Program-made: the position numbers and the translations under genes
Notes under the pieces: generated by a model
What the model was told of the DNA's origin: nothing
Databases searched by the model: none
The model's input: only the letters and a program-made list of their open reading frames with translations
Part shown: positions 43,238 through 52,758 of the stretch, in pieces
How the letters are laid out: each line of letters begins with the position of its first letter
Position numbering within the stretch: the first letter of the stretch is position 1
NCBI RefSeq assembly: GCF_014384995.1
Contig: NZ_JACRSY010000008.1
Location: 71,674 to 135,673 of the forward strand
DNA length: 64,000 nucleotides
Source of the DNA: Zhenhengia yiwuensis
GTDB lineage: Bacteria > Bacillota > Clostridia > Lachnospirales > Cellulosilyticaceae
Direction of reading: 5' to 3'

Positions 43238-44304
43238 CCTCCAAACCTATTTAATAATGCTTTAAGTTTAAAAGGTTTTGCTTTAGGTGCAATCTCCGTA
43301 TAGAAAGCATCCCACATCTGACTCACATGGTCTCTATGATAGAATAAATGCCCCTCCCATGCTTTATCTACTGCCATCTTATAGAAAGTTTCATCTGATG
43401 CAAGTCTTTCTAATAAAACCTTAAACTCTTCTACATTATTTCCCTTTATATAAAAATCAAATAAAATATTTTTATAAATATCAATATCACGTAATAATAT
43501 AGGTGTTCTGCAGTTCATAGCTTCTAAAATGGTCATCGGAAATAATTCTTCAAAAGAAGGTAAAAACATAACATCTCCTAAATTATAAATTTCATTCATA
43601 AGCTCCCTATCCATAATACCTAGGAATTTTAAATTAGGAGGTGGGTTATCTACTACTTCTTTAATCTCTTTATATCCATCTGTCATCTTACCAAAAGAAA
43701 ATCCTCCTGCCCATACAAACTGCATATGTGGCATTTGTCTTGCAATTTCTATGAAATCAAAAATACCTTTTCTTGTCTGTAGTTGTCCTGCACACAGTAC
43801 AGTAAACTTGTCTTTATCAAGGCCATATTTCTCCCTTAAATGCTGTTTATTTTCCTCTTCTATAGGAAAAAACTGTGTATCGCTTACATAGTTTGGTATA
43901 TAAGTTACTTTATCTGTGTCTACTCCATAAGCACCTAATCTTTCAATGAAATAAGGGTTGACCGTTACGAGGTAATCCATACTTTTATAAAACCAGATTA
44001 GATACTTATAAAATACTTTTTTGCAGATTTTAGGTAATTGTAGACTCGTATCTACCGTCTCTGGTAAGAAATGAACATATCCAACTGTTACACCATTCCT
44101 TTTTGCAAAAGGTATGGATAAAAAATAACGTAAATTAACGGTATGATAGTGTGTAATATCTGCGTCAGGCCATTTATTTTCAACTACAATAAATTTTTCA
44201 TTTAGTTCTTCCTTTACTAAACTTACTTGCTCTTCATATGCTGATAGGACACCCTGTCCTTTTACTTTTGCTGCCTGTGAGAGCATATTAATTTTATAGA
44301 TCAT
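43234..44304 (-). CDS. GT4 glycosyltransferase
   Basis: A 356-residue GT-B glycosyltransferase, family 4. The C-terminal nucleotide-sugar domain has FTVLCAGQLQTRKGIFDFIE and the EX7E catalytic motif in EELFPMTILEAM. The N-terminal domain includes ITHYHTVNLRYFL and GVTVGYVHFLPE. GGGGG lies six bases before the ATG at 44304, so the longer reading is not used. It resembles enzymes that make monoglucosyl-diacylglycerol (LafA-like). With the coupled flippase-like gene a glycolipid role is likely, though acceptor and sugar are not shown by sequence. Confidence 0.87.
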   Translation of the reverse strand: MIYKINMLSQAAKVKGQGVLSAYEEQVSLVKEELNEKFIVVENKWPDADITHYHTVNLRYFLSIPFAKRNGVTVGYVHFLPETVDTSLQLPKICKKVFYKYLIWFYKSMDYLVTVNPYFIERLGAYGVDTDKVTYIPNYVSDTQFFPIEEENKQHLREKYGLDKDKFTVLCAGQLQTRKGIFDFIEIARQMPHMQFVWAGGFSFGKMTDGYKEIKEVVDNPPPNLKFLGIMDRELMNEIYNLGDVMFLPSFEELFPMTILEAMNCRTPILLRDIDIYKNILFDFYIKGNNVEEFKVLLERLASDETFYKMAVDKAWEGHLFYHRDHVSQMWDAFYTEIAPKAKPFKLKALLNRFGG

Positions 44305-44393
44305 GAAAATCCCCCGTTCGTTATTTTGCCAGTTCATTATCTTTCATTAGCTATAGCATACCTCTCATTTATTAAGATTACTAGCACAATTTA

Positions 44394-45737
44394 TTAAGAT
44401 TTGTTAATGTTTAAAATGCTCCTTCGTCTCCTATAAATTCTATAGCCTACAACGTCAGCTAACGCCCAACCTATTGGAACTGCCCACCATACGCCTACAA
44501 GACCAATCTTAGGCATAGCTACTAATAGATAAGCAAGTATTACCCTTGTCCCTAATGAAATAATTGTTAAAATGATCGAAATTTTAACCGTACCTAATCC
44601 TCTATATACTCCATAAAACATAAAGAGGAAACCTATCAGTACATAGAATGGTGCTATAACTCTTAAATAGCCTATGCCTATTGCAAGTACTTCGTACTCC
44701 TTAGGGTTTATAAAAATCAGCATGAGCTCTTTTGCAAAAAGAACTACCAATACTGAGATGATAAAACAGAATATGCAGATTAACTTTACTGTACACCTAA
44801 TCCCTTCATGAATACGTCCTTCTTCCTTAGCTCCTTTGTTCTGAGCTACATAAGTGGAAAAGGCATTACCAAAGTCTTGCACAGGCATATAGGCAAATCC
44901 ATCTATTTTGACTGCTGCTCCAAATGCTGCCATAGCTACTGTTCCAAAAGAGTTGACTAAACCTTGTACGAGTAGTATGCCAAAGTTCATAATAGACTGT
45001 TGAATTGAAGTTAGTATGGAGTACCTAGCAATTATGCCAAATAAAGTTCTATCAAATACCATATCCTGCTTAGTCATATGTAAAATTGAAAGTTTTTTGA
45101 TTGAATAAAGTATGCACAGAACAGCCGCTACGCCTTGTGCAATGAGTGTAGCAATAGCTACACCTTTAACCCCCATATCACATACTAAAACAAAGGTTAA
45201 ATCTAAAACGATATTAAGAATTGCTGCTAAGATTAAAAAATACAAAGGGGTTTTGGAATCTCCTAATGCCCTTAACAAGCTAGAAATTGCATTATATAAA
45301 AACGTAAAAATTAATCCAATAAAAATAATTTGCAAATAAATCTTAGTATCACTATAGAGCTCTGGTGGAATATTCATAAATCGAATAATACTCTCTATCC
45401 CTATTAGAGTGCCAGCCATCATACAGACTGTTACGCCTAATGTAAATATAAAGCTGGTTGTAATGGCCCTTTTAAGCTTTTCTAATTCTCCTGCCCCAAA
45501 TAACTGTGAGAAAAGAACAGATGCCCCCATACATAACCCAATAATCACCGACGTCACAAATACCATAACCGTGTAAGCTGAACTTACAGCAGCCAAAGCA
45601 TTCTTGCCTATAAATTGTCCTACTACAATGGAATCTACCAAATTATAGAGTTGCTGAAACAGGTTACCTACTATCATAGGTATGGCAAACGTTATAATAA
45701 GCTTAAGTGGAGAGCCTACGGTAAAATCCTTTGTCAT
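44394..45737 (-). CDS. MATE-family efflux transporter
   Basis: A 447-residue membrane exporter of 12 helices in two six-helix halves. SPLKLIITFAIPMIVGNLFQ, QLYNLVDSIVVGQFIG and GASVLFSQLFGAGE are typical of the MATE family, as is AAVKIDGFAYMPVQDFG in the second half. It uses an ion gradient to expel drugs or metabolites. AGGAGG lies seven bases before the ATG and belongs to the 3' end of the small ORF directly upstream, so translation of the two is coupled. It is well separated from the GT4 gene. Confidence 0.93.
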   Translation of the reverse strand: MTKDFTVGSPLKLIITFAIPMIVGNLFQQLYNLVDSIVVGQFIGKNALAAVSSAYTVMVFVTSVIIGLCMGASVLFSQLFGAGELEKLKRAITTSFIFTLGVTVCMMAGTLIGIESIIRFMNIPPELYSDTKIYLQIIFIGLIFTFLYNAISSLLRALGDSKTPLYFLILAAILNIVLDLTFVLVCDMGVKGVAIATLIAQGVAAVLCILYSIKKLSILHMTKQDMVFDRTLFGIIARYSILTSIQQSIMNFGILLVQGLVNSFGTVAMAAFGAAVKIDGFAYMPVQDFGNAFSTYVAQNKGAKEEGRIHEGIRCTVKLICIFCFIISVLVVLFAKELMLIFINPKEYEVLAIGIGYLRVIAPFYVLIGFLFMFYGVYRGLGTVKISIILTIISLGTRVILAYLLVAMPKIGLVGVWWAVPIGWALADVVGYRIYRRRRSILNINKS

Positions 45738-45738
45738 A

Positions 45739-45897
45739 TTATAACCTCCTCCTCACTGAAATATCACATCTACTGCATACTTCTCCATTATCTTGTGTAA
45801 AACCATCTTTTTTATTAAGTACTCTACCAATAATTTGCCCCTTCTTCTCACCTACAAATGTTTCGTCTCCCTTTTTTACCTGTCTAAAGTGTATCAT
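45739..45897 (-). CDS. small 52-residue protein upstream of MATE
   Basis: ATG at 45897 with AAGGAG eight bases upstream; 52 codons to TAA at 45739. The reading MIHFRQVKKGDETFVGEKKG, then VLNKKDGFTQDNGEVCSRCDI and a basic tail RRRL, is charged with a CxxC pair near residues 41-44. The stop lies one base before the MATE start codon, and its last AGG codons form the MATE ribosome site. The strong ribosome site and tight coupling argue for real translation. No family recognised; it may be a small metal-binding protein. Confidence 0.6.
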   Translation of the reverse strand: MIHFRQVKKGDETFVGEKKGQIIGRVLNKKDGFTQDNGEVCSRCDISVRRRL

Positions 45898-46165
45898 CTA
45901 GTGTACTCCTTCTTATCTATTAATTTTATTAAATATATAAATACTAATTTATATTATAGTATAATTTAATTTAAATTGTATCTTTTTTATACAATTATAG
46001 ATTACTTCTATCCTTAAAATTCACTATTCCACATATTGAATGCATACGCTATCCTTTATACCCTATGCACGGTTATCTATTTCATAAATAACTTCCTCTT
46101 TTGAATAAATCCCCTTTTTTTTATAATATAATAGATATAAATGAATTTTAGATAGGAGTCTTATT

Positions 46166-46841
46166 ATGCTTACACCTACTGATATCGATTTTCTCACACG
46201 TAGCCTAACTTTCTGGGATAACCTTAAACCTATAGAACAACAACTTATTTTAGATTACACTATGCCGCTTACCTATAAGCAAGGCACTACTATTCATGGC
46301 GGAAATAGGGACTGTATTGGTGTACTACTAGTCAAAAGTGGCACACTTAGAACTTACCTCCTTTCAGATGAGGGTAAAGAAGTCACACTTTATCGCCTTT
46401 CTTCTGGAGATATCTGTATTCTTTCAGCATCATGCTTGCTAAAAAATATTACTTTTGATGTACATATTGACGCTGAAGTAGATACCCAAATTTTACTTAT
46501 TGACTCTTCTATTTTTGCTAGACTTACAAGTCAAAATATTTATGTAGAAAACTTCTCTTATAAAGTAGCTGCTGAAAAATTTTCTGATGTCATTTGGGCT
46601 ATGGAGCAAATTCTCTTTATGAGCTTTGATAAACGCCTTGCTATTTTCCTTATTGACGAAGCTACTAAAAATAATTCTAATACTATATACCTTTACCCAT
46701 GAACAGATTGCCAAATACATGGGGAGTGCTAGAGAGGTAGTCTCACGCATGCTTAAATATTTTGCTAACGAGGGCTGGGTACAGCTTTCCAGAGGCTCTA
46801 TTACCCTTATGAACAAAAAGTGCCTACGTGCTCTTATGTAA
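46166..46841 (+). pseudogene. Crp/Fnr-family regulator with a frameshift
   Basis: The first frame (to 46702) gives the cyclic-nucleotide-type beta roll with GNRDCIGVLLVKSGTLRTYL and SGDICILSASCLL, then IFLIDEATK. The winged helix continues in another frame: THEQIAKYMGSAREVVSRML, GWVQLSRGSITLMN. Removing one T from the CTTTACC run near 46694 would restore ...IYLTHEQIA. One-base homopolymer change: either a true mutation or a sequencing error. AGGAG lies seven bases before the ATG, with TTGAAT (46101) and TATAAT-like boxes upstream. The effector-sensing part resembles arginine- or redox-type Crp regulators. Confidence 0.8.
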
Positions 46842-46867
46842 GGAACTTTTAACCTACAGTATCCCTA

Positions 46868-46904
46868 AAAAAAGAAGGTGCCTTAACCTGGCACCTTCTT
46901 TTTT
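46868..46904. terminator. bidirectional terminator
   Basis: Perfect 15-base stem AAAAAAGAAGGTGCC / GGCACCTTCTTTTTT with a seven-base loop, between converging genes. Confidence 0.9.
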
Positions 46905-46908
46905 AATT

Positions 46909-48189
46909 TTAATGATGATAAATCAAACATCTTAAAGAATGAATGAAATCCTTTGCTTCTCCCATGGTATTGTAAAGTCCTAAACTAATACGTACCATCC
47001 CAATATCTTCTCCATTATGCGTATGCTCACTAATCTGCCTTTGCTCTTCATTAATCCCTAACATTCTATCTACATAAGGATGGGCACAGAACTTACCATA
47101 TCTTGTAGCTATACCAAACTGACTAGCAAGTTTAAAAGCTACTTCTTCGAAATGTATCCCTCTTACATTAAATACAATAACACCTAACCGATTTACAGAG
47201 TAATCTACATCTCCATAAAGTATGACTTCTGGTATTTTGCTAAGTTCCTTAAGAAGATAATTTTTTATTCTTGTTTCATGCTCTTCAATTTCATCAAATC
47301 CTATTTTCTTAAGTACCTGCATAGATGCTACTAATGCCATCACCCCTAAGTAGTTTTGCGTACCTGCTTCATGCAGATAAGGTGACTCTGACCAAATCAC
47401 ATCATTATCAAGCACCACATCTACCGCTCCGCCACCCCGCAAAAAGGGATGTAGATTATTAAGGTAACTTGTAAGACCAACAATAGCTCCAGCTCCATAA
47501 GGCGCATACATCTTATGTCCTGAAAAAACTAAAAAATCAATTTGTTCTGCTTCACATCGTCCTGCCATATTAATAGCTCTGTGGGCAACAAGCTGTGCCG
47601 CATCTACAATTAATTTAGCATCATATCTGTGTACAATTCTGGCTATCTCATGGATAGGGTTAATATAACCTGTCACATTCGATGCACCTGTTACTGTTAC
47701 AAATTTAATAGAAGGATTTTGTGCCAGATGATTTTCTATCTCTTTAAGACTTATTCTACCAGACTTATCTACTTCTACATATTCTACATGAGCTGTATGC
47801 CTCCAAGGCAAGTCATTGGCATGATGCTCCATACGCGTTGTAAGTACAGTACAATCTTTATATTCAAACAGAACATTAGCTAATAAATTTAACCCTTCTG
47901 TTGTATTTTTTACATATATAACTGAATAATCATTTCGTCCTAACAAATTAAAAAAATCTAATACACTTTCTCTAGATGCTTCAAATTGTTCTGTACATTT
48001 ATCGCCCTTCTGACCAGCTCCTCTTGCAATAGGGCCATAACTTAATGCATTCTTTCTAACCATTTCATTTACCCATTTAAGTGGAGGTGTTGTCGCACCG
48101 TTATCAAAATTAATTGGTATAATATTTCTCCGACCTCCAAGCTTTACAGGTATTTCTATTCCATCAAACAAATGGCGATAATTCATCAT
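46909..48189 (-). CDS. class V aminotransferase, SufS-like cysteine desulfurase family
   Basis: A 426-residue PLP enzyme. The PLP lysine is in FSGHKMYAPYGAG; MEHHANDLPW and VDAAQLVAH match the cofactor pocket. RYGKFCAHPYV carries a cysteine at the site used by SufS-type desulfurases, so it may mobilise sulfur from cysteine; class V relatives (isopenicillin epimerase type) cannot be excluded. Two tandem ATGs (48189, 48186) follow GGGGGTGG. The gene stands alone, with no suf cluster nearby. A 'cysteine desulfurase-like' label is safest. Confidence 0.88.
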   Translation of the reverse strand: MMNYRHLFDGIEIPVKLGGRRNIIPINFDNGATTPPLKWVNEMVRKNALSYGPIARGAGQKGDKCTEQFEASRESVLDFFNLLGRNDYSVIYVKNTTEGLNLLANVLFEYKDCTVLTTRMEHHANDLPWRHTAHVEYVEVDKSGRISLKEIENHLAQNPSIKFVTVTGASNVTGYINPIHEIARIVHRYDAKLIVDAAQLVAHRAINMAGRCEAEQIDFLVFSGHKMYAPYGAGAIVGLTSYLNNLHPFLRGGGAVDVVLDNDVIWSESPYLHEAGTQNYLGVMALVASMQVLKKIGFDEIEEHETRIKNYLLKELSKIPEVILYGDVDYSVNRLGVIVFNVRGIHFEEVAFKLASQFGIATRYGKFCAHPYVDRMLGINEEQRQISEHTHNGEDIGMVRISLGLYNTMGEAKDFIHSLRCLIYHH

Positions 48190-48350
48190 TCCACCCCCTC
48201 TCGTACATTATATGCACAGCGCTGTTAAGTTGCTCGCAATCCATGTCATATTTTGTTACTTTTACAGTTAGCTCACTATTAAAAATCATTTAGATCCATT
48301 TTTATTATCTCCAAATCTCATTTCTATATGTTTTTTATACCCTAATAAAA

Positions 48351-48391
48351 AATAGAGTGAGATTAGTTTATTTATCTAATCTCACTCTATT
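48351..48391 (-). terminator. terminator after pheT
   Basis: AATAGAGTGAGATTAG / CTAATCTCACTCTATT perfect 16-base stem with nine-base loop and T-run on the minus strand, 13 bases past the pheT stop. Confidence 0.9.
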
Positions 48392-48403
48392 CCTATCATT
48401 TAT

Positions 48404-50794
48404 CTATTGTTCACGAAGTTTTGCACCAATAACTGTTTCTAAACCGTTTAAGATTTTTTTCATAGATTTTTGAATTTCATCATCTGTAAGGGTACGATCA
48501 CTTGCTCTAAACACAAGTTTGTAAGCTACTGATTTATGGCCTTCTTCAATTTGTTTACCTTGGTATACGTCAAAGAGTTCACAGCTTTCAAGTAGTTTAC
48601 CCCCTCTTTGAGTAATAACTTTTTCAATATCACCAACAAGTACATCATCTTTTACAAGCATAGCAATGTCTCTTGTTGTAGCTGGGTATTTTGGAAGTGG
48701 TACATAACTACGAGCTTTTTCTACATTTGCAAGAATAAGTGCAAGGTCTAATTCTGCTACGTATAATTTAGCATCTACACTGTAGTTTTTAGCTACTTGT
48801 GGATGGATTTCTCCGAAGTAACCACATACTTTACCAGCGATCATAAGATTTGCTGTACGACCTGGGTGCATGAATGGAAGCTCTGTATTTCTCTCTACAC
48901 TTACTTTTTGAATATGAAGATCTTCCACTAAAGCTTCAATAAGTCCTTTAAGTGTATAGAAATCAACTTCTTTACCATACATACCTACAGTAACCTTTTT
49001 GATTTCATTTGGAAGCTCTTCGCCCTCTATTTTTTCAAATACTTTTCCTACTTCATAAAGCATAGCTGTTTCATTTCTACGGTTATAGTTAATAGAAAGT
49101 GAATTAAGGATACCATTTAAAGTAGTTGTACGCATAATGCTGAAGTCTTCCCCTAATGGGTTTGTAATCGTTAACACATTTCTAAGATTACTATCAGCCG
49201 GGATACAAAGTTTATCAAATACTTTTGGACTTTCAAATGAATAAGTTAATGCACCATTTACACCATATCTACTCATAGTAGAACGGATTTGATCAGTTAT
49301 TTCTTGTTCGAAGTTTTTATGACCAACTGTTGGTGTGCCTCTTTCTAAAGTTACTTCAATTTTATCGTATCCATAGAGTCTAGCAACTTCTTCTGCAAGG
49401 TCAGCCATCATTGTTACGTCTGGTCTGAATGTCGGAATTGTTACTGTCTTATTTGTTGTATCTACTTCAAACTCAAGTCTTTCGAAGTATTCTTTCATTT
49501 CTTCTTCAGTCACTTGTGTTCCAAGATAGTTATTAATCCATGTTAAATCATATGGAATAGTAAGTTTTTCACGTTTTACTGGGTAGACATCAATAATACC
49601 TGATACAACTTCACCAGCACCTGTCATATTAATAAGCTGAACTGCACGTTCAATTGCAAGTGTAATGTTGTTTGGATCAAGTCCTTTAACATATTTTTTA
49701 GAAGAATCGCTGCTGATTCCAAGTTTTTTAGATGTTTGGCGTACATTGTAACCATTGAAGTTAGCACATTCGAAAAGAATAGTTGTCGTATCTTCAGTTA
49801 CTTTTGTATCTTCACCGCCCATTACACCAGCGATTGCTACTGGTTTAGCTTCATCTGCAATGACAAGCATACTGCTATCAAGTGTTACCTCATCACCGAA
49901 TAATGTAGTCATTGTCTCACCATCTTTAGCATTACGTACGATAACATGGTGTCCTGCAAGTTTATCATAGTCAAATGCATGCATTGGTTGACCAAATTCA
50001 AGAAGCATGTAGTTTGTAATGTCTACGATATTGTTGACTGGTCTGAGTCCTGCTGACATAAGTCGGTCCTTAAGCCATTTTGGTGATGGGCCAACTTTCA
50101 CATTTTTAATAACTCTTGCAGCATATCTTGGGCAAAGTTGTTCATTTTCAATTGTTACTTTTGCCATATCAGCTGCATTGCCATCTACTTCTTCTACCTT
50201 AATTTCAGGGAAATTGAAAGGCTTTTTAAAAGTAGCTGCTGCTTCTCTTGCAATCCCTAAAATACTGAAGCAGTCTGGTCTATTTGAAGTAATCTCATAC
50301 TCTACAATTGACTCCCCAAGTCCAAAGTATGGCTTAACATCTGAGCCAAGTTCAATTGGTGTATGGAAAATATATACACCGTCTTCTGGTGCATCATCAA
50401 AGTCACTTGCTTCAAAACCAAGTTCTTCTACAGAACAGAACATTCCTTGTGATTCAACTCCGCGAAGTTTACCTGTTTTGATTTTAAGACCACCAGCAAG
50501 TGTAGCTCCATCCAGTGATACTGGAACTACATCTCCTGTATTAACATTTGTAGCCGCTGTAACAATTTGAATTGGTGCCTCTGCCCCAATATCTACTTTC
50601 ATTACACGAAGTTTATCTGCATCTGGGTGTTTTTCTGTTTCGATAATTTTACCTGCAACAACTTTAGTAATTTCTTTTCCAAGCTCCTCTACAGCTTCAA
50701 CTTTAGAGCCAGACATTGTCATTGCATCTATATAAGTGTTTACATCTACGTCGATGTCTACGTATTGTTTTAACCAAGACATAGGTACGTTCAT
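48404..50794 (-). CDS. pheT: phenylalanyl-tRNA synthetase beta subunit
   Basis: Beta chain of the alpha2beta2 enzyme that charges tRNA-Phe. The 796 residues begin MSWLKQYVDIDVD and carry the EMAP-like tRNA-binding domain (near 40-150), B3/B4 domains with SNRPDCFSILGIARE, B5 and core regions with LAEEVARLYGYDKIEV, and the C-terminal anticodon-binding (FDX-ACB) domain with PLPKYPATTRDIAMLV. Length equals the family norm. It lies about 230 bases downstream of pheS on the same strand, a larger spacer than usual, with its own AAAGGA site. The T-box upstream of pheS controls both. Confidence 0.97.
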   Translation of the reverse strand: MNVPMSWLKQYVDIDVDVNTYIDAMTMSGSKVEAVEELGKEITKVVAGKIIETEKHPDADKLRVMKVDIGAEAPIQIVTAATNVNTGDVVPVSLDGATLAGGLKIKTGKLRGVESQGMFCSVEELGFEASDFDDAPEDGVYIFHTPIELGSDVKPYFGLGESIVEYEITSNRPDCFSILGIAREAAATFKKPFNFPEIKVEEVDGNAADMAKVTIENEQLCPRYAARVIKNVKVGPSPKWLKDRLMSAGLRPVNNIVDITNYMLLEFGQPMHAFDYDKLAGHHVIVRNAKDGETMTTLFGDEVTLDSSMLVIADEAKPVAIAGVMGGEDTKVTEDTTTILFECANFNGYNVRQTSKKLGISSDSSKKYVKGLDPNNITLAIERAVQLINMTGAGEVVSGIIDVYPVKREKLTIPYDLTWINNYLGTQVTEEEMKEYFERLEFEVDTTNKTVTIPTFRPDVTMMADLAEEVARLYGYDKIEVTLERGTPTVGHKNFEQEITDQIRSTMSRYGVNGALTYSFESPKVFDKLCIPADSNLRNVLTITNPLGEDFSIMRTTTLNGILNSLSINYNRRNETAMLYEVGKVFEKIEGEELPNEIKKVTVGMYGKEVDFYTLKGLIEALVEDLHIQKVSVERNTELPFMHPGRTANLMIAGKVCGYFGEIHPQVAKNYSVDAKLYVAELDLALILANVEKARSYVPLPKYPATTRDIAMLVKDDVLVGDIEKVITQRGGKLLESCELFDVYQGKQIEEGHKSVAYKLVFRASDRTLTDDEIQKSMKKILNGLETVIGAKLREQ

Positions 50795-51026
50795 ATTTCT
50801 ACTTCCTTTCCATTATCCATTCTTTTAATCATTTCACGCTCTCAAAAAACTTAGCTATAAAGCTCATTATCCGATCTTTTCACTCTGTTTTCATCCAGCC
50901 CCAATTTATTATTTATCCCAATCACTAACATTTGCTTAGATGCCGCCTTCCCAAACGCCATCCTTATTCACATTACCCCATGCTACCTTTAAGCCCCCAC
51001 TTATCAGGTAACTCTTTATACACTTC

Positions 51027-52046
51027 TTAGAACTGTGATAAGAATTTCACATCATTTTCATAGAATAAACGTAAATCATTGATATCATATTTAAGCATTG
51101 TTAAACGTTCAAGTCCCATACCGAACGCAAAACCTTGATATTTAGTTGGGTCAATTCCAGCCATTTCAAGCACTTTCGGATGTACCATACCACATCCAAG
51201 AATTTCAATCCAGCCAGATCCTTTACATACATTACACCCTTTACCACCACACATTACACAGCTTACATCTACTTCAGCACTTGGCTCTGTGAATGGGAAA
51301 TAATGTGGTCTAAATTTAACTTGTACTTTATCTCCAAAGAATTTCTTAGCAAACTCAGCAAGTACACCTTTAAGGTCACCAAATGTAATGTTTTTATCAA
51401 TTACTAGACCTTCAATTTGGTGGAATATTGGTGAGTGTGTTGCATCTGATTCATCAGAACGGTATACACGACCTGGTGCTACCATACGAATAGGAAGTTC
51501 TTGTTCTTCCATAGTGTGAACTTGTACTGGTGATGTTGCTGTACGAAGTACTAAGTTATTTGTAAAATAGAACGTATCTTGCTCATCACGTGCTGGATGT
51601 TCTTCCCCTAAATTAAGGGCATCAAAGTTGTAGTAAGCTGTTTCAACTTCACGACCATCTACAATTTCATAACCCATGCCAAGGAAGATATTTTGTACTT
51701 CCTCAAGTGTTTTATGAAGAGGATGCATATGTCCTTTTGGCATTTTTCTACCTGGCATTGTAATGTCGATAACTTCCTCTTTAAGTTTTTGATTTACAGC
51801 TTCACTCTCAAGCCCTACTTTTTTATCAGCTAATGCTACTTCAAGCGCTTCACGCACCTCATTTGCCATTTGTCCTACAACTGGTCTTTCCTCAGCTGTT
51901 AAATCTTTCATACCTCTAAGTACTGCTGTAAGTTCACCTTTTTTACCAAGGTATTGTACTCTTAAATCTTCTAACACTTTAAGGTCTGAAGCATTGTTAA
52001 TCGCTTCTAGTGCACTACTTTTAATTTGCTCTAATTTTTCTCTCAC
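51027..52046 (-). CDS. pheS: phenylalanyl-tRNA synthetase alpha subunit
   Basis: Alpha chain with the catalytic core. The 339 residues carry class II motifs: motif 2 RMVAPGRVYRSDESDATHSP and motif 3 FAFGMGLERLTML, plus a Cys-rich stretch CVMCGGKGCNVCKGSGW common in the family, and an N-terminal coiled coil. The start is GTG at 52046, supported by AAAGGAG eight bases upstream; the longer reading runs into the T-box terminator and is rejected. Transcribed from a promoter inside the upstream hemerythrin-like gene and regulated by the T-box. Confidence 0.97.
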   Translation of the reverse strand: MREKLEQIKSSALEAINNASDLKVLEDLRVQYLGKKGELTAVLRGMKDLTAEERPVVGQMANEVREALEVALADKKVGLESEAVNQKLKEEVIDITMPGRKMPKGHMHPLHKTLEEVQNIFLGMGYEIVDGREVETAYYNFDALNLGEEHPARDEQDTFYFTNNLVLRTATSPVQVHTMEEQELPIRMVAPGRVYRSDESDATHSPIFHQIEGLVIDKNITFGDLKGVLAEFAKKFFGDKVQVKFRPHYFPFTEPSAEVDVSCVMCGGKGCNVCKGSGWIEILGCGMVHPKVLEMAGIDPTKYQGFAFGMGLERLTMLKYDINDLRLFYENDVKFLSQF

Positions 52047-52070
52047 GGTTATGACTCCTTTCTGATAATA

Positions 52071-52316
52071 AAAAAAGCCTCGTCCCAAAAAGGGACGAAG
52101 CTATAACTCCGCGGTACCACCCAAATTTTTATACACCTGTATAAACACTTAGTAGCTATAACGCACAACCGATACTTCCTACTTATTTTCAAAAGTACTG
52201 CTCTGATGTGAAATTCACTTATTTGCATGGCCTAAAGGTGTTTACAGCCGGTGACACCTTCTCTCTTAAGGATACAAAAAAGCTACTATGCATCGTCTTA
52301 GCATTTTACATATATA
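52071..52316 (-). promoter_or_regulatory. Phe T-box leader of pheST
   Basis: Complete T-box. Leftward: stem I with AGAGAG near 52265, specifier loop GAATTTCACATC whose TTC (Phe) lies near 52213-52215, and the T-box core GGGTGGTACCGCGG at 52109-52122, where TGGT pairs with the ACCA end of tRNA-Phe. A terminator follows, GCTTCGTCCC / GGGACGAGGC at 52077-52101 with TTTTTTT. Uncharged tRNA-Phe should bind and stabilise the antiterminator, turning pheST on when phenylalanine is short. Confidence 0.9.
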
Positions 52317-52320
52317 CTCA

Positions 52321-52758
52321 TTATTTTACTATACATTCATGTGTTGTCAAGTTAAAAAGTTTTTCTTCAAGAAGCATACTTGCTCCTAATAGATGAATAA
52401 GCTTCTCACCTTCTTCCATCACATTAAAGCGAGCTAACGTTTGCCCCTCCTGATATAAGTTCCAACATTCTACAAGCTTATTATACTGAAACTTTACTAA
52501 TTCATGGTACTCTGTAATAGTATGAAGCATCTCAGATGAACTTTCATACAGACTTATCAACTTATATTCTCTAAAATATTCACGTTCCCTTAAATGGTGA
52601 AAGTCAATAACACTATCCTTTATAAAAGCTAAGCTCATAGCCCACATCACCTTATCCACTCTTTGATCTATAGCAAGAGAGACGATCTCCTTTTTAAGTA
52701 CTCTTAAAACTGCTTCAATATTTCTATGTTCTTTATGAATCATTTCCATAGTCTCCAT
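52321..52758 (-). CDS. hemerythrin-like (HHE) protein
   Basis: A 145-residue all-helical protein of the hemerythrin HHE kind. IHKEHRNIEAVLRVLKKEI near the start gives the first His ligand; VIDFHHLREREYFREYKL gives the HH(x)E pair, and ITEYHELVKFQYNKLVE another. The set fits a di-iron site, though one acidic ligand position is Arg-rich. Such proteins bind oxygen or relate to metal and redox sensing in anaerobes. AAGGAG lies seven bases before the ATG at 52758. Its 3' end carries the pheST promoter. Confidence 0.75.
   Translation of the reverse strand: METMEMIHKEHRNIEAVLRVLKKEIVSLAIDQRVDKVMWAMSLAFIKDSVIDFHHLREREYFREYKLISLYESSSEMLHTITEYHELVKFQYNKLVECWNLYQEGQTLARFNVMEEGEKLIHLLGASMLLEEKLFNLTTHECIVK
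52323..52350 (-). promoter_or_regulatory. pheST promoter inside the upstream gene
   Basis: TTGACA (52345-52350, minus strand), 16 bases, TAAAAT (52323-52328). It lies within the last codons of the hemerythrin-like gene, giving a transcript start near 52316 that fits the start of the T-box. Confidence 0.65.

Noticed and set aside
46909..48189. Assignment of the class V enzyme to a complete suf operon
   Set aside because: No sufB, sufC, sufD or sufU gene lies near it, so only a SufS-like label is supported.
50019..50570. 183-residue ORF opposite pheT
   Set aside because: It lies wholly inside the confident pheT gene, has a Ser/Leu-rich composition typical of an antisense reading and no ribosome site.
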